A DNA stretch of 64,000 bases from Fimbriiglobus ruber (GTDB lineage: Bacteria; Planctomycetota; Planctomycetia; Gemmatales; Gemmataceae). The first letter of the stretch is position 1; each line of letters opens with the position of its first letter. Where the stretch lies: NCBI RefSeq assembly GCF_002197845.1, contig NZ_NIDE01000017.1, forward strand, positions 418,712-482,711, read 5' to 3'. This document shows, one piece after another, positions 6,960 to 18,064 of the stretch. The position numbers and the translations under genes were made by a program. The notes below the pieces were generated by a model. It worked only from the letters and a program-made list of their open reading frames with translations, was not told the origin of the DNA and did not search any database.

Positions 6960-9943
6960 TCACGTCGCAGACCGACCGGCTTGAAGTAACCGCAGCGGTT
7001 CGGTCCGCCCGGTTCGGAAGGCGGGCCAGAGGGCGGCCATTAGACAAAGGCCCAGGGCGAGCCCGAAGCCGACCATGAGTTTCGCCCACGGGATCACCAA
7101 GGGCGTGACCATGCCGCCGCGGATGTTGATGTACCGCGTCACACCCGTTCCGCAGTAACCGGCCATCGTACCGAACCCCAAACTCAACACGCAGACGACC
7201 ACGCCGATCAACAGCGACTCGGCGATGATGAGCCGGAACAAGCCGAACCGGGTTACGCCCAGGGCGCGGAGAACTCCCATGTCCCAGCGCCGCGCACGGA
7301 TCGAGGAAAGGACGGTATTCATCGCACCCAGGGATGTGACCAGGAGCGTGATGAGCGGCAACTCACTCAAGGCCCAGATGATGTTGTCGGCCCGCTCCCG
7401 GATCTGGGTTCGGACGCCTTCGGCCGATTGCAGCGTGACGGTCGCCGTCTGCGGTTCGCGGCGAGCGCCCCCGGGGGCTGGCCGGCCCGCTCCCCCCGGC
7501 CGGCCGCGGCGCGGGGCGGCTGCCGCGTCGAAGCTGCGGTCCGCGATCGGCTGAATGGCTGCCTTGATCTCGTCCTCGGTGGCCGTGCCGTCCATGTTCC
7601 CCAGAAGAGCGTGGTGCGGCCGGTGGTGAAATCGGTCCGCACGACATCACGGGAACAGAACATCAGGCCAGCCGCCCGCCCGCGGCGGAAGCCGGACTTC
7701 GTCAACCAGTGCCAGCCGGGCATCGCGACCACCCCGGCGATTTCGTACTCCAGCGGCGAATCGGGATCGTCGGGCGGAAGCACCGCGAATTTCTGGCCCA
7801 CGCCCAGACCCGACTCCCGGGCGAAGTGGTCGGGCACCAGACAGTAACGGCCTTTCTTCAACTTGGCGATCGCCTCGTCCCGGGCGCCCTCGACGAACGA
7901 GAACTTGAACGGCGGGCTGTCACCTCCCAGGGCCGCGTCCGGATCGAAGCCGATCATCACGCAGCTGTCCTGGCGGGTCGCCGACGGCCGCACCTTGTAG
8001 CCGGTCACGTCTTCGGAGAACTTCACCTGCTTGACGGCCAGCGGGAGGAATTTGTCCGCGACGAGCCCCGGCACATGCCGCACCGCGTCAACATCGGAAT
8101 CGGGGACGCCGCCCGGCCCGATGGAGACGACCAGGTCGGGCGCCCAATCGCCCGGGGTGAACGGGCCCAACATCGAGTAGCCCCAGATCTGCATGGTGAC
8201 AAAGAGGCCCAGGCCGATCGTCATGGCGACCGCCGTGCCGGCCGTCCGCCACATGTTGGATGACAGTTGCGTGGCGAGGAGCCGGGGGTTCAGCCAAAGG
8301 AGACGGGCCAGAACGGGGCCGAGAACTCGCTCGGTCAGGACGACCGCGACCGGGACGAGCAGGATGAACCCGACGGTCATCGTCGTGCAGCCGGCCGCGG
8401 CCGAAATGATGTACCGCGAGGTGTCCGGCATCGGCACGAAGAACACGACCAGCGGGTTGACAGCGATCAACACCAACCCCGCGACCGTCAGCACCCACGG
8501 CAGCCGGCCGGAGTAAACGGGCCGCCGGGGGGCCATCGCCTCCAGCGGGCTCACACTCGTCGCCCGCCACGCGGGTAGGATTGATGCGGCGAGCGACCCG
8601 CCCAGCGCGCACGCGCCCGAGAGGACCACGCACCACGTACCGAGTTCGGCACCCTCGGCTAGCGCTTCTGGTCGGACGCGGGCCATGATTTTGAGGAGCC
8701 CCCACCCGGCGAGCAGACCGCCGGCCCACCCGAGGAGGCCCAGCATCACGCTCTCGATCGCCACCATCGACGCGATCTGCATTTTGGTCAAAGAGATCGC
8801 ACGAAGCACGGCGAACTGGCGGGCGCGCTCGTCCACGCCCATGCTCAACGTCGTGAAAATGATGAACAGGGCGGCCAGCAACGAGATGCCCGTCGCGGAG
8901 TAAGCCTGGGCGCGAACGGTGTCGAACGTGGTGCTGTTCTCGACTTCGCTGTCCACCTTCCCGGGCGTGCGGACATCGACCGGTGGGGTGGCGGTCGAAA
9001 ACCGCTCCGCCCACTTGGTCAAGAAGTCGTCTGTCTTCACACCCGATCGCAGGACCACGCCAGCGTAACTGGCTCGCGCGGGGGCGCCGCTCAACTTTTC
9101 GGCTAGCGCCGTGGGCACGTAAAGGGCGTGCGTGGCCGGGCCGCCCGGCAGCACCCCCTGTCGCGTCGGCGGTAAGCCCACCATGAACCGGGGCCCCGGC
9201 AGCCGCTTGGGCTGTTCGACCACGGCGGCGATTTTAATCCGCGTTTCGTCTTTCCCCATCCCGAATCCCGTAACGACGACTTCGTCCCCGGGCTCCACGC
9301 CCAGGAAGTCGGCCGCCTCGCGCGTGATCGCGCCGTCCCGCGCCCCGGCGTTCTTCGGGTCGAACCACGCTCCTTTGACCAGTGTGTGCAACGGTACGGC
9401 CGAGTCTGTGCCGACGATGGTCGGCGTGCGGTTCTGGGCCCTCTGCTGGGCGACGCCGCCCATCATGATCGGGCCGGAGGCTTTGGCTTTCGTGGCCTGC
9501 TTGTCCTCGCTCTTGGCTCCGGCGAGCCTGCCCCTTCCGCCCTCCGCCGGTTCGCCACCGACCTTTCCGGCTCTGAGCGTGGTTTCATACGCGGGTTCGA
9601 CGAGAGCCACGTCGGGGTCCTGGCGAACCGTGTTCAGGAAGTCCTTGGAAAGTTGAAGGCGGGGTCCGCCGAATCCGCCCGGACCGGGCGCAGATGCCAT
9701 GTCCCCGCCGCCGTCGGCGGATTCGCCGCCCCGGGTGGGGAGGAGAAGCAGTTCGTACCGCCCGACATACTCCTCGCCCATGCCGCCGAACTGACCGACC
9801 AGTGAGTCGTACCCGCTAACCACCCAGACGACCACACAGGCGGCGGCGACCGTCGAGAGACTGGTCAATAACACGCGCCCGGGCCGGTGTCGCGCGTGCG
9901 CGAGTACCAACTTCACGGCGACCTTGAGTTCCGACCAGGTCAT
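6960..9943 (-). pseudogene. FtsX/MacB-type ABC transporter permease, interrupted by a single frameshift
   Basis: A large permease of about 995 residues with two MacB/FtsX modules. It has a first TM after residue 25, a periplasmic MacB_PCD domain, an FtsX triple-TM block near residues 420-530, a further TM pair, a second periplasmic domain, and a final FtsX block ending in GRTEPLRLLQAG. The reading frame breaks near 7597-7602 at a GGGG run. Upstream of this the frame reads ...GRTTLFWG, and the sensible continuation (NMDGTATEDEIKAAI) is in another frame. One missing base explains it, so this is either a real inactivation or a sequencing error. Start 9943 overlaps the ATPase stop by 4 nt (ATGA). 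It would export or extract lipids, lipoproteins or peptides together with the ATPase at 9940-10734. Confidence 0.85.
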
Positions 9944-10734
9944 GCTTGCTCCTTCGCGGTCGGAGTGGCTTTCACGACGTTCTGGTAGTGCAGGGCGAGC
10001 GACTGTGCGTCGCCGAAATCGCTGGTCCGGAATTCCGTCAGGACGTGCCCGTCTTTCATAACGACCACCCGCCCGGCCCACACCGCCACGGCGGGTTCGT
10101 GGGTGACGACGACGATCGTCCGCCGCTGTTCCTCGCACAGTTCCCGCAAAAGTCGGCAGATGTTTTGGCCGCTCACCGAATCGAGACTGCCGGTCGGCTC
10201 GTCCGCCAGCACCAGGGCCGGGTCGGTAATCAGCGACCGGGCGATCGCCACCCGCTGCTGCTCGCCCCCGCTGAGCGCGTCGGGCCGGTGGCGCCGGCGA
10301 GCCGTCAGCCCCAGGCGGTCGAGGAGCGGGTCGAGGTGTTCCTTGATCCGATCACCGCGGCCGTCGGTCAACAACGGAAGAGTGATGTTCTCCTCGGCCG
10401 TCAGCGTCGGGATGAGGTTGAACGACTGGAAAACGAGCCCGATTTTGCGCCGGCGGAAGCGCGTCAGCTTCGCGTCCGACAGGCCGGACAGGTCCGTATC
10501 GGCGACCACCATCCGCCCCTCGTCCAGCCGGGTGAGCCCGGCCATGGCGTGCAGGAGCGTACTCTTGCCCGACCCGCTGGCCCCCATGACGGCGACGAAC
10601 TCGCCGTCGTCGATCGTCAGGGACACGTCCTTGATCGCTTCGACGACCGCTTCCCCCTGACGGAATCGCTTGGTGACATGTTCCGCTCGCACGGGGGAGC
10701 GGACGGCCGGGGCAGAAAGTGTGGACGTGGACAT
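9940..10734 (-). CDS. ABC transporter ATP-binding protein (LolD/MacB-like)
   Basis: A 264-residue ATPase with Walker A GASGSGKST, Q-loop (VFQSFNLIPTLTAEENI), signature LSGGEQQRVAIARSL, Walker B ALVLADEPTG and switch VVVTHEPAVA. The long version of the signature and the short N-terminal tail match the LolD/MacB/FtsE group that pairs with FtsX-type permeases. AAGGA lies 9 nt before the ATG. Its stop overlaps the permease start by 4 nt. No periplasmic adaptor (MacA-like) gene is present in the unit, unlike MacAB-TolC efflux pumps. Confidence 0.93.
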   Translation of the reverse strand: MSTSTLSAPAVRSPVRAEHVTKRFRQGEAVVEAIKDVSLTIDDGEFVAVMGASGSGKSTLLHAMAGLTRLDEGRMVVADTDLSGLSDAKLTRFRRRKIGLVFQSFNLIPTLTAEENITLPLLTDGRGDRIKEHLDPLLDRLGLTARRRHRPDALSGGEQQRVAIARSLITDPALVLADEPTGSLDSVSGQNICRLLRELCEEQRRTIVVVTHEPAVAVWAGRVVVMKDGHVLTEFRTSDFGDAQSLALHYQNVVKATPTAKEQA

Positions 10735-10849
10735 TACGGAGAAATCCTTTGCGGGAACGGAATCCGGCCGTTATTTGAGGGCAAGTGGGGGTAACCGTCG
10801 TCGTCCGGGCAGGTCTGGTCGGACAGATCACGGCGATTTTGTCTTCGTC

Positions 10850-11287
10850 TCAGTCGAGCCGGAACGGTTCCAGTTCGTTGTCGCCGGCCTTGATTGTGAC
10901 CTTCCACGGGCTCTTCGCCGGGTCGCCGAACCGACCCTGGAGGCGGTCGCCGTTGACCTCGTCACCCGTCTTCGGGTCGGTCCGGGATTCCGGCCAGGTG
11001 ATCGTGACCGTGTAATCGCCGGCGGGCGCGCCGTCGTTGTCCGCGTAGGTGCCGACGCGGAATGTCCCGTCCGGCCCGACCTCGCCGTGTGGCATGAGTT
11101 CTTTCAACGGGCCGGGGGTGACGGGCCGGAGAACGACCACGGCTTTCGCGGCCGGTTTCTTCTGGACCGTGACCGTCCCACGCACCGGGCAAAGTTGCGG
11201 GCGCGTTTCGCGGGAGCAGGACGGGGTCAGGAAGGCCAGGACGGCAAGTGCTACCTGCGCTCGCCGCCGGGTGATGGGGTGTGACAT
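10850..11287 (-). CDS. small secreted/lipoprotein, carboxypeptidase-regulatory-like
   Basis: About 145 residues. An N-terminal hydrophobic segment ends at a Cys (AVLAFLTPSC), which may be lipidated, although the lipobox is poor. The mature part is an all-beta, transthyretin-like fold: CPVRGTVTVQKKPAAKAVVVLRP, then PDGTFRVGTY and GDYTVTITWP. This matches planctomycete carboxypeptidase-regulatory-like lipoproteins that almost always follow a DUF1559 gene, as here. The ATG at 11287 is 1 nt after the DUF1559 stop; an ATG at 11320 would overlap it by 32 nt. The function is unknown. Confidence 0.8.
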   Translation of the reverse strand: MSHPITRRRAQVALAVLAFLTPSCSRETRPQLCPVRGTVTVQKKPAAKAVVVLRPVTPGPLKELMPHGEVGPDGTFRVGTYADNDGAPAGDYTVTITWPESRTDPKTGDEVNGDRLQGRFGDPAKSPWKVTIKAGDNELEPFRLD

Positions 11288-11288
11288 G

Positions 11289-12200
<912 letters not shown>

Positions 12201-12477
12201 TAACGTCTTTTCCTGGCAGCGGCAGCGGCATGGGTGACAAACCTGCCCACCAGCATGGCAACTCAAGTGCCAAAGGAGAATCGGCTCATAATCAGCTGTT
12301 TTCTCCAATCAAAGGCATCAGCGCTTCGCGTAAGTGGCTACACGGTAGCCAGCCGTGGCCAGGAAATGACCATCAACGACCCGGGACGGAGTTCCCGACG
12401 CCCCGGGCCTCTCCGGACCGTGTGGTTCGTCAGAATGAAGTGAAAGGAGGGAACGGTCCGAGGACGGGCCGCCCTGG

Positions 12478-13608
12478 TCACGCGCCGATCTCGAGCGCGC
12501 GCAGGAGGAGGTAGAAGACGGCGGCCAGGGCGGCACCGACGGGAAGGGTCGTGACCCATGCCAACAGGATCGTCAGCACGGTTTTGACCCGGGCCGACCC
12601 GTTGACGACGCCGATCCCGAACAGCGCGCCGACCGAGACGTGCGTGGTCGAGACGGGCAGGCCGAGGTGGCTCGCGCCGGCCACGAGCAGGGACGTGATC
12701 AGGTTGGCGGTGAAGCCCTGGCCCGGGTTCATCCGGGTGATCTTCTTGCTCATCGTCTCGGCCACCCGCCGGGAGTTCAGCACGCCCCCGACGGTCATGG
12801 CCGCGGCAACCAGGGTCAAACCCCACAGCGGCGGCAGGGCCTCGGCTGCCAGCATGAGGGCGACGATTTTCGGGGTGTCGTTGAGGCCGCGAGCGAAGCC
12901 GACCGCCCCCCCGCTCAGGTAGTGGGCTGCGTCCAGCACCCGCCCCGCCTCCAACCCGATCACGCGGCCCCGGTAGCGGTCCACGCACGTGACCGCCTCC
13001 TCCACCGCGAGGACCGCGCTCGTCCGCACCAGGAGAAGTCGGCCGTCGGGTTCCAACCGCACCTCCTCGTAAGCCCCGCCCACGCACACGCACGTACTGC
13101 TGGTCACGCCGCTGAAACGTCGCGCCCGGCGGAACAGCGGGTAGACGGCCACCGTCAGCACGAGGGCGACGACCGGGCTGAACAGCAGGGGGAGAACGAA
13201 CGAGGTGCCCAGCGAGGCGAACCGGACGTCGCCGGCGGCGGCCAGCAGGCCGGCCCCGACCAGACCGCCGGTGAGGGCGTGCGTGGTCGACACGGGCATG
13301 CCGGTCCGGGTCGCCAGCAGGACCGTGATGGCGGCCCCGAGGCTGACGGCCATCAGAAAGGCGGGCTGGCGGGTCACCGCTTCGGGGACGAGCCCTTTAC
13401 CCTTGAACGACTCGATGAGTCCGCCCGCCAGGTAGAGGGCGAGCAGTGACCCTGCCAGCGTGGTGAGCGTGGCCCAGACGAGGGCCTGACGGTACGAACA
13501 CGTGCCGCTCCCGAACAGCGTGGCCACGCCTTTGAAATTGTCGTTGGACCCGTTGCTGTAAGCCACGAACACGACCGCCAGGACGATCAACACCGCTGCC
13601 GTAGTCAC
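12478..13608 (-). CDS. pit: PiT family inorganic phosphate transporter
   Basis: A membrane symporter of 376 residues with about ten TMs. It has the duplicated PiT signature: YSNGSNDNFKGVATLFGSG near the N-terminus and GFARGLNDTPKIVALML in the second half, plus the paired TGMPVSTTHAL and GLPVSTTHVSVG motifs. A GTG at 13608 is chosen as the start because GGGGGAG lies 6 nt upstream and the first TM begins straight after it. The frame is open to 13776, but the extra 56 residues are Arg/Gly-rich and unlike PiT proteins. It imports phosphate with H+ or Na+. No PhoU-like gene is adjacent. Confidence 0.9.
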   Translation of the reverse strand: MTTAAVLIVLAVVFVAYSNGSNDNFKGVATLFGSGTCSYRQALVWATLTTLAGSLLALYLAGGLIESFKGKGLVPEAVTRQPAFLMAVSLGAAITVLLATRTGMPVSTTHALTGGLVGAGLLAAAGDVRFASLGTSFVLPLLFSPVVALVLTVAVYPLFRRARRFSGVTSSTCVCVGGAYEEVRLEPDGRLLLVRTSAVLAVEEAVTCVDRYRGRVIGLEAGRVLDAAHYLSGGAVGFARGLNDTPKIVALMLAAEALPPLWGLTLVAAAMTVGGVLNSRRVAETMSKKITRMNPGQGFTANLITSLLVAGASHLGLPVSTTHVSVGALFGIGVVNGSARVKTVLTILLAWVTTLPVGAALAAVFYLLLRALEIGA

Positions 13609-13772
13609 TCCGTCTCCCCCCGCGTGGACGACATCTCGACACGAGTTCCGTCCGGAAAAACCTAAGAAAAGGGAAGGACGGAGCCCAGATGTCGGTTCGG
13701 CCGGATGACATCCACGCTCTCGCACCATGTCTCCGCTCACTCGGACTCGCCCCCCTGTTCCTCTCGGTGCCG

Positions 13773-14459
13773 TCAAGAGCGAACATCTACCGCGGGCAGG
13801 AGGTCGGCGAACACGAACCCGTCACGAGAGACCACCTCGCCGGTGCGGACGCCGATCGGGGCCGAAAACATCGGGCCATCGAAACAGAACGTGTGGAATT
13901 CCCCGTTTTCCCCGCACGGGTCCACGCTTGGCGGGAACTCGGCGAGCAACGATTCGTCGTAGCTCCGGCCGGCAAACGTCGGCGGTAGGTGTCGGGGATC
14001 GATACACGTCAGCACGGCCCCCAACCCGGCCCCGAGCATGGCGCGGGCGAGCGCCGGCGTGTCCGCCCGCGTCCCCCAGATCGGGAACAGGGGTGCCACG
14101 CCGCTTCCCGCGAGGAGCCGTTCGCGGTACGCGCGAACGTCTTCCAGGAACAGATCCCCGAACGCGATCGCTGACACCCCGTCCGCACTTGCGGACGCGA
14201 TGAACGATCGCATGCGAAGCTCATACTCGTCGTTTGAACACGGCCACGGCAGCATGACCTTCCACAAGGGCAACCCGGCGGAGGCGGCCTGGGCCTCGAC
14301 CAGTTCCGCCCGCACCGCGTGCATGGCGACCCGGCCGAACGCCTCGTTGAACGTAGTCACCAACCCCACCACGTCCACTTCCCCGCGCTGCCGCAGCACA
14401 TGCAGCGCCCAGGCCGAGTCCTTGCCGGAACTCCAGGAAAGCAGCACCCGCGGTCTCAT
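13773..14459 (-). CDS. Dph6-related ATP pyrophosphatase (DUF71, N-type ATP-PPase)
   Basis: A 228-residue protein with the PP-loop LSWSSGKDSAWALHVLR at the N-terminus and the DUF71 motif FGDLFLEDVRAYRE followed by PLFPIWG. The family includes eukaryotic diphthine-ammonia ligase, which adenylates a carboxylate for amidation. Bacterial members cannot make diphthamide and their substrate is unknown. Some have been linked to B12-related metabolism, which is worth noting this close to two cobalamin riboswitches. It lies 44 bp downstream of nrdB on the same strand and may share the nrd transcript. Confidence 0.85.
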   Translation of the reverse strand: MRPRVLLSWSSGKDSAWALHVLRQRGEVDVVGLVTTFNEAFGRVAMHAVRAELVEAQAASAGLPLWKVMLPWPCSNDEYELRMRSFIASASADGVSAIAFGDLFLEDVRAYRERLLAGSGVAPLFPIWGTRADTPALARAMLGAGLGAVLTCIDPRHLPPTFAGRSYDESLLAEFPPSVDPCGENGEFHTFCFDGPMFSAPIGVRTGEVVSRDGFVFADLLPAVDVRS

Positions 14460-14503
14460 GCCGGCACCTGTTCGTTGGCGTGTTGTTCACCCGGGCCGAG
14501 TCG

Positions 14504-15502
14504 TCAGAACTCCTCCCCGAACGCGACCGCGCCGGTCACCCCGAGTTGGTACGCGGACACCCGCCGCTCGAAGAAGTTGGTCAGCTCCTGTACGTCCTGG
14601 AGGTCCATGAAGTCGAACGGGTTCCTGGACCCGAACACCGGCACAATCCCGAGCGCTTCCAACCGGCGGTCGGCGACAAATTCGAGATAGCTCCGTAAGT
14701 CCACAAGCGATAAACCGGCCACTCCTTTGCCGAGTACGTCGCGGGCGAACGTGGTCTCGCACTCGACCGCGTCGCGCATCATGGCCACGATCTGCGCCTC
14801 CAGGTCACTGTCGAACAGGTCCGGTTCTTCCTGCCGGACGGTGTCGATCACCCGGAACGCGAACGCCATGTGCCCGCTCTCGTCCCGGAACACCCAGTTG
14901 GTGCCGGTCGCCAGCCCGTGCAGCAAACCCTTCGACCGGAGGAAGTACACGTAGGCGAACGCGGCGAAGAAGAACAGCCCCTCGATGCACGCGGCGAAGC
15001 AGACGAGATTCAGCAGGAACGCCCGCCGGTCGGCCCGCGTCTCCAGCCGGTCCAGCCCGTCGATCGAGTCGATCCACCGGAAGCAGAAGTCGGCCTTGAG
15101 CTTGATCGACGGGATGTTGTCCACGGCCGCGAACGCGGCCTCCCGCTCGGCCATGTCCGGCAGGTAGTTGTCGAGCAGCGTCAGATAGAACTGGACGTGC
15201 AGGGCCTCCTCGTAAAGTTGCCGGGACAGGTACATCCGCGCCTCGGGGGCGTTGAGGTGCTTGTACAGGTTGAGGACGAGGTTGTTGCCGACGATCGAGT
15301 CGCCGGTCGCGAAGAAGGCGACGAGGCGGTGGATCAGGTGCCGCTCGGCCGGCGTCACGCGGGACCGCAGGTCGGTCAGGTCGGTCGAGAAGTCCACCTC
15401 GTCGACGGTCCAGGTGTTCCTGATCGCGTCCTTGTACATCTCGAAGAACGGCGGGTAGCGCATTGGGCGCAAGGTCAGACTCATGCCCGGTTCGAGCAGC
15501 AT
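14504..15502 (-). CDS. nrdB: ribonucleoside-diphosphate reductase beta subunit (class Ia)
   Basis: A 332-residue radical-generating R2 subunit. Di-iron ligands can be placed: Asp68, Glu99 and His102 (YEEALHVQFY), and the second ExxH in RDESGHMAF. Tyr106, four residues after His102, occupies the position of the E. coli radical Tyr122, so this is a tyrosyl-radical enzyme rather than a Tyr-less class Ic one. It supplies the radical to NrdA for oxygen-dependent conversion of ribonucleotides to deoxyribonucleotides in the cytoplasm. It lies 39 bp downstream of nrdA in one operon, with the cobalamin riboswitch in the shared leader. Confidence 0.95.
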   Translation of the reverse strand: MLLEPGMSLTLRPMRYPPFFEMYKDAIRNTWTVDEVDFSTDLTDLRSRVTPAERHLIHRLVAFFATGDSIVGNNLVLNLYKHLNAPEARMYLSRQLYEEALHVQFYLTLLDNYLPDMAEREAAFAAVDNIPSIKLKADFCFRWIDSIDGLDRLETRADRRAFLLNLVCFAACIEGLFFFAAFAYVYFLRSKGLLHGLATGTNWVFRDESGHMAFAFRVIDTVRQEEPDLFDSDLEAQIVAMMRDAVECETTFARDVLGKGVAGLSLVDLRSYLEFVADRRLEALGIVPVFGSRNPFDFMDLQDVQELTNFFERRVSAYQLGVTGAVAFGEEF

Positions 15503-15541
15503 CGCGAGGCTCCTCAGTGCGGTTTCGGTGTCGGGCGCGGG

Positions 15542-17932
15542 TCACTGACAGGCGTCACAGGAGCCGGGGTTTTCGAGGGAACAGGCGACGGCCTGCGTCG
15601 CGGCGGCCGCCTTCGTAACGGTCGTCTTGGCGATCGCCGTGGCCGGGCGCGAGCGGAGATAGTACGTCGTCTTCAACCCTTTCTTCCAGGCGTACATGTA
15701 CATCGACGACATCTTGCCGATGGTCGGGCTCTCCAGGAACAGGTTGAGCGACTGGCTCTGATCGATGAACGGCCCGCGCTCGGCGGCCATGTCGATGAGC
15801 GCCCGCATCGGTACCTCCCAGGCCGTGCGATAAACCGACCGCAAGTCAGCCGGCAACTCCTCGATGCCCTGTACCGACCCGTCTGCCAGCTTGATCCGGG
15901 CGCGCACGGCGTCCGTCCAAAGTCCCAGTGCCTTCAAGTCGTCCACCAGATAGCGGTTCAGTTGGAGGAACTCGCCCGAGAGCGTTTCCCGCTTGAACAG
16001 GTTCGATACCTGCGGTTCGACGCACTCGTACGCCCCGACGATCGAGGCGATGGTCGCCGTCGGCGCGATGGCGACCAGGAGCGAGTTCCGGAGGCCCGTC
16101 TGACGAATCCGCGCGCGCAGGGCGTCCCACCGGGCCGCTTTGGTCGGGGTGACGCCCCAGAGGTCGATCTGGAGAACTCCGCCCGCGGCCCGCGTCTCGT
16201 GAAAATTCGGGTGCGACCCCCGGCTCTCCGCGAGGTCGCACGAGGTCGATAACGCGTGGTAGTAGATCTCTTCCTGAATTCGGCGCGACAGTTCGCGTGC
16301 GGCGGGCGCGTCGAACGGCAGCCGTAACGTGAAGAACACGTCCTGGAGACCCATCACCCCGAGCCCCACCGGCCGCCAGCGTTGGTTGGACGCGGCGGCC
16401 TCCGGGGTCGGGTAAAAGTTGATGTCGATGACCCGGTCGAGAAACCGGACGGCCGTTCGTACCGTTTCGGCAAGCGCATCGAAGTCGAACCCGTCCGGGC
16501 TGACGTGCCGGGCCAGGTTCACCGACCCGAGGTTGCACACGGCCGTCTCCCCGGCCGACGACACCTCGACGATCTCGGTACACAAGTTCGAGCTGTGAAC
16601 GACGGCCCCGGTCGCCCCCGTCTGGTTACACGCCCGGTTGCAGGCGTCCTTGAAGGTCATCCACCCGTTCCCCGTCTCGGCCAGGGTCCGCATCATCCGG
16701 GCGTACAGGTCCTGGGCCGGCAGCCGTTTGGCCGCAAGGCCCCTGGCTTCCGCTTCTTCGTAGGCGGCGTCGAACGCGGCGCCGAACAGGTCGGTCAGGT
16801 GGGGGACCACTTTCGGGTCGAACAGCGACCACTCCGCCCCCGCCTCGACACGCCGCATGAACAGGTCTGGCACCCAGTTGGCGAGGTTCAGGTTGTACGT
16901 CCGCCGGGCCGGGTCGCCGGTGTTGTCGCGGAGTTCCAGAAACTCCTCGATGTCGGCGTGCCACGTCTCCAGGTAGACGCAACACGCCCCCTTCCGCTTG
17001 CCCCCTTGATTGACCGCGGCGACCGAGGCGTCGAGCGTTTTCAACCACGGGACGACGCCGTTGCTGTGCCCGTTCGTCCCGCGGATGAGCGACCCGCGGG
17101 CGCGGACGCGGTGGTAGGCGAGGCCGATTCCGCCGGCGAACTTCGACAACTTCGCCACGTCCGCGTACCGGTCGTAGATGGCTTCCAGGTTGTCGGCCGG
17201 GGAGTCGAGCAGGTAGCAGGACGACATCTGCGGGCGGGCGGTGCCGGAGTTGAATAGCGTCGGGGTGCTGGGAAGGTAGCGGTGGGCGGCCAGCAGCCGG
17301 TAGAACTCGATGGCGTCGCCCGCCGTCTCCGCGAGCCCACACGCCACGCGGAGGAAGAAGAACGCCGGGGTCTCGATGACGTGCCGCGTCTCCGGGTGGC
17401 GGAGCAGGTAGCGGTCGTAGACGGTCCGCAGGCCGAAATACTCGTACAGGTCCGGGACCGGCTCGCCGGCCGCGGCGTTCAGTTTCCGGGCGTTGGCCGC
17501 GACAAATCCCATCGTCGTTTCCGCGACCAGACCGTGCCGATACCCGGCGGCGATCGACTGGGAAAACGAATGAACGTCCTGGTTCTCGACTTCCTTATCG
17601 ACATAGGTGGCGAGCAGGCGGGCCGCGAGCCGGGAATACTCCGGCTCCTCGGCGATCAACCCGGCAGCCGTCTGGATCGACAGCCGATCGAGTTCGGCGG
17701 TGGTCGCCCCGTCGTACAGGCCGCCGATCGTCTTGACGGCCACCCGCATCGGGTCGACGTGCGGCAGCCCGCCCGCGCACCGCTGAACGGCCCGGACGAT
17801 CTTGTTGACGTTGACGTCTTCCAGCGACCCGTTCCGCTTCCGCACCTGCATGACGGCTTGAGGGCTGGCGGACGGAGGGAAGTCGTGAGTCGCGGCACTT
17901 GTGGTATCGGAGTGCAAGACAGAAGGGCTCAA
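15542..17932 (-). CDS. nrdA: ribonucleoside-diphosphate reductase alpha subunit (class Ia)
   Basis: A 796-residue R1 catalytic subunit. It has one ATP-cone for overall allosteric control (about residues 28-118, VRKRNGSLEDVNVNKIVRAV). The first active-site Cys is in ARPQMSSCYLLDS, the thiyl-radical Cys and Glu in NLCTEIVEVS, and the partner Cys in AVCNLGSVNL. The radical-transfer tyrosines lie in MYMYAWKKGLKTTYYLRS. The end, GSCDACQ, is the redox-active Cys pair used by thioredoxin or glutaredoxin. The B12 riboswitch upstream implies that a B12-dependent class II reductase exists elsewhere in the genome and that this oxygen-dependent enzyme is used when cobalamin is short. Confidence 0.96.
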   Translation of the reverse strand: MSPSVLHSDTTSAATHDFPPSASPQAVMQVRKRNGSLEDVNVNKIVRAVQRCAGGLPHVDPMRVAVKTIGGLYDGATTAELDRLSIQTAAGLIAEEPEYSRLAARLLATYVDKEVENQDVHSFSQSIAAGYRHGLVAETTMGFVAANARKLNAAAGEPVPDLYEYFGLRTVYDRYLLRHPETRHVIETPAFFFLRVACGLAETAGDAIEFYRLLAAHRYLPSTPTLFNSGTARPQMSSCYLLDSPADNLEAIYDRYADVAKLSKFAGGIGLAYHRVRARGSLIRGTNGHSNGVVPWLKTLDASVAAVNQGGKRKGACCVYLETWHADIEEFLELRDNTGDPARRTYNLNLANWVPDLFMRRVEAGAEWSLFDPKVVPHLTDLFGAAFDAAYEEAEARGLAAKRLPAQDLYARMMRTLAETGNGWMTFKDACNRACNQTGATGAVVHSSNLCTEIVEVSSAGETAVCNLGSVNLARHVSPDGFDFDALAETVRTAVRFLDRVIDINFYPTPEAAASNQRWRPVGLGVMGLQDVFFTLRLPFDAPAARELSRRIQEEIYYHALSTSCDLAESRGSHPNFHETRAAGGVLQIDLWGVTPTKAARWDALRARIRQTGLRNSLLVAIAPTATIASIVGAYECVEPQVSNLFKRETLSGEFLQLNRYLVDDLKALGLWTDAVRARIKLADGSVQGIEELPADLRSVYRTAWEVPMRALIDMAAERGPFIDQSQSLNLFLESPTIGKMSSMYMYAWKKGLKTTYYLRSRPATAIAKTTVTKAAAATQAVACSLENPGSCDACQ

Positions 17933-18064
17933 AGCTCTCTCCCGGGGCGCATATCAAAGGATGCGGGGAAAGAGCGCGGGCGTGCGACAGGGCGCGCGAA
18001 AAGCGCCGGCCGACCACCCCGCCGCCTTCCCCTCGAAGGCACGGGTCACTCGCACACGCTTATT

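Noticed and set aside
9944-10138. Upstream extension of the ABC permease frame
   Set aside because: It overlaps the end of the ABC ATPase in another frame. The ATG at 9943 in an ATGA overlap gives a normal permease N-terminus.
14870-16252. 460-codon plus-strand open frame opposite nrdB and nrdA
   Set aside because: Low-complexity Arg/Val/Gly composition and no motif; the minus strand encodes complete reductase subunits with all catalytic residues.
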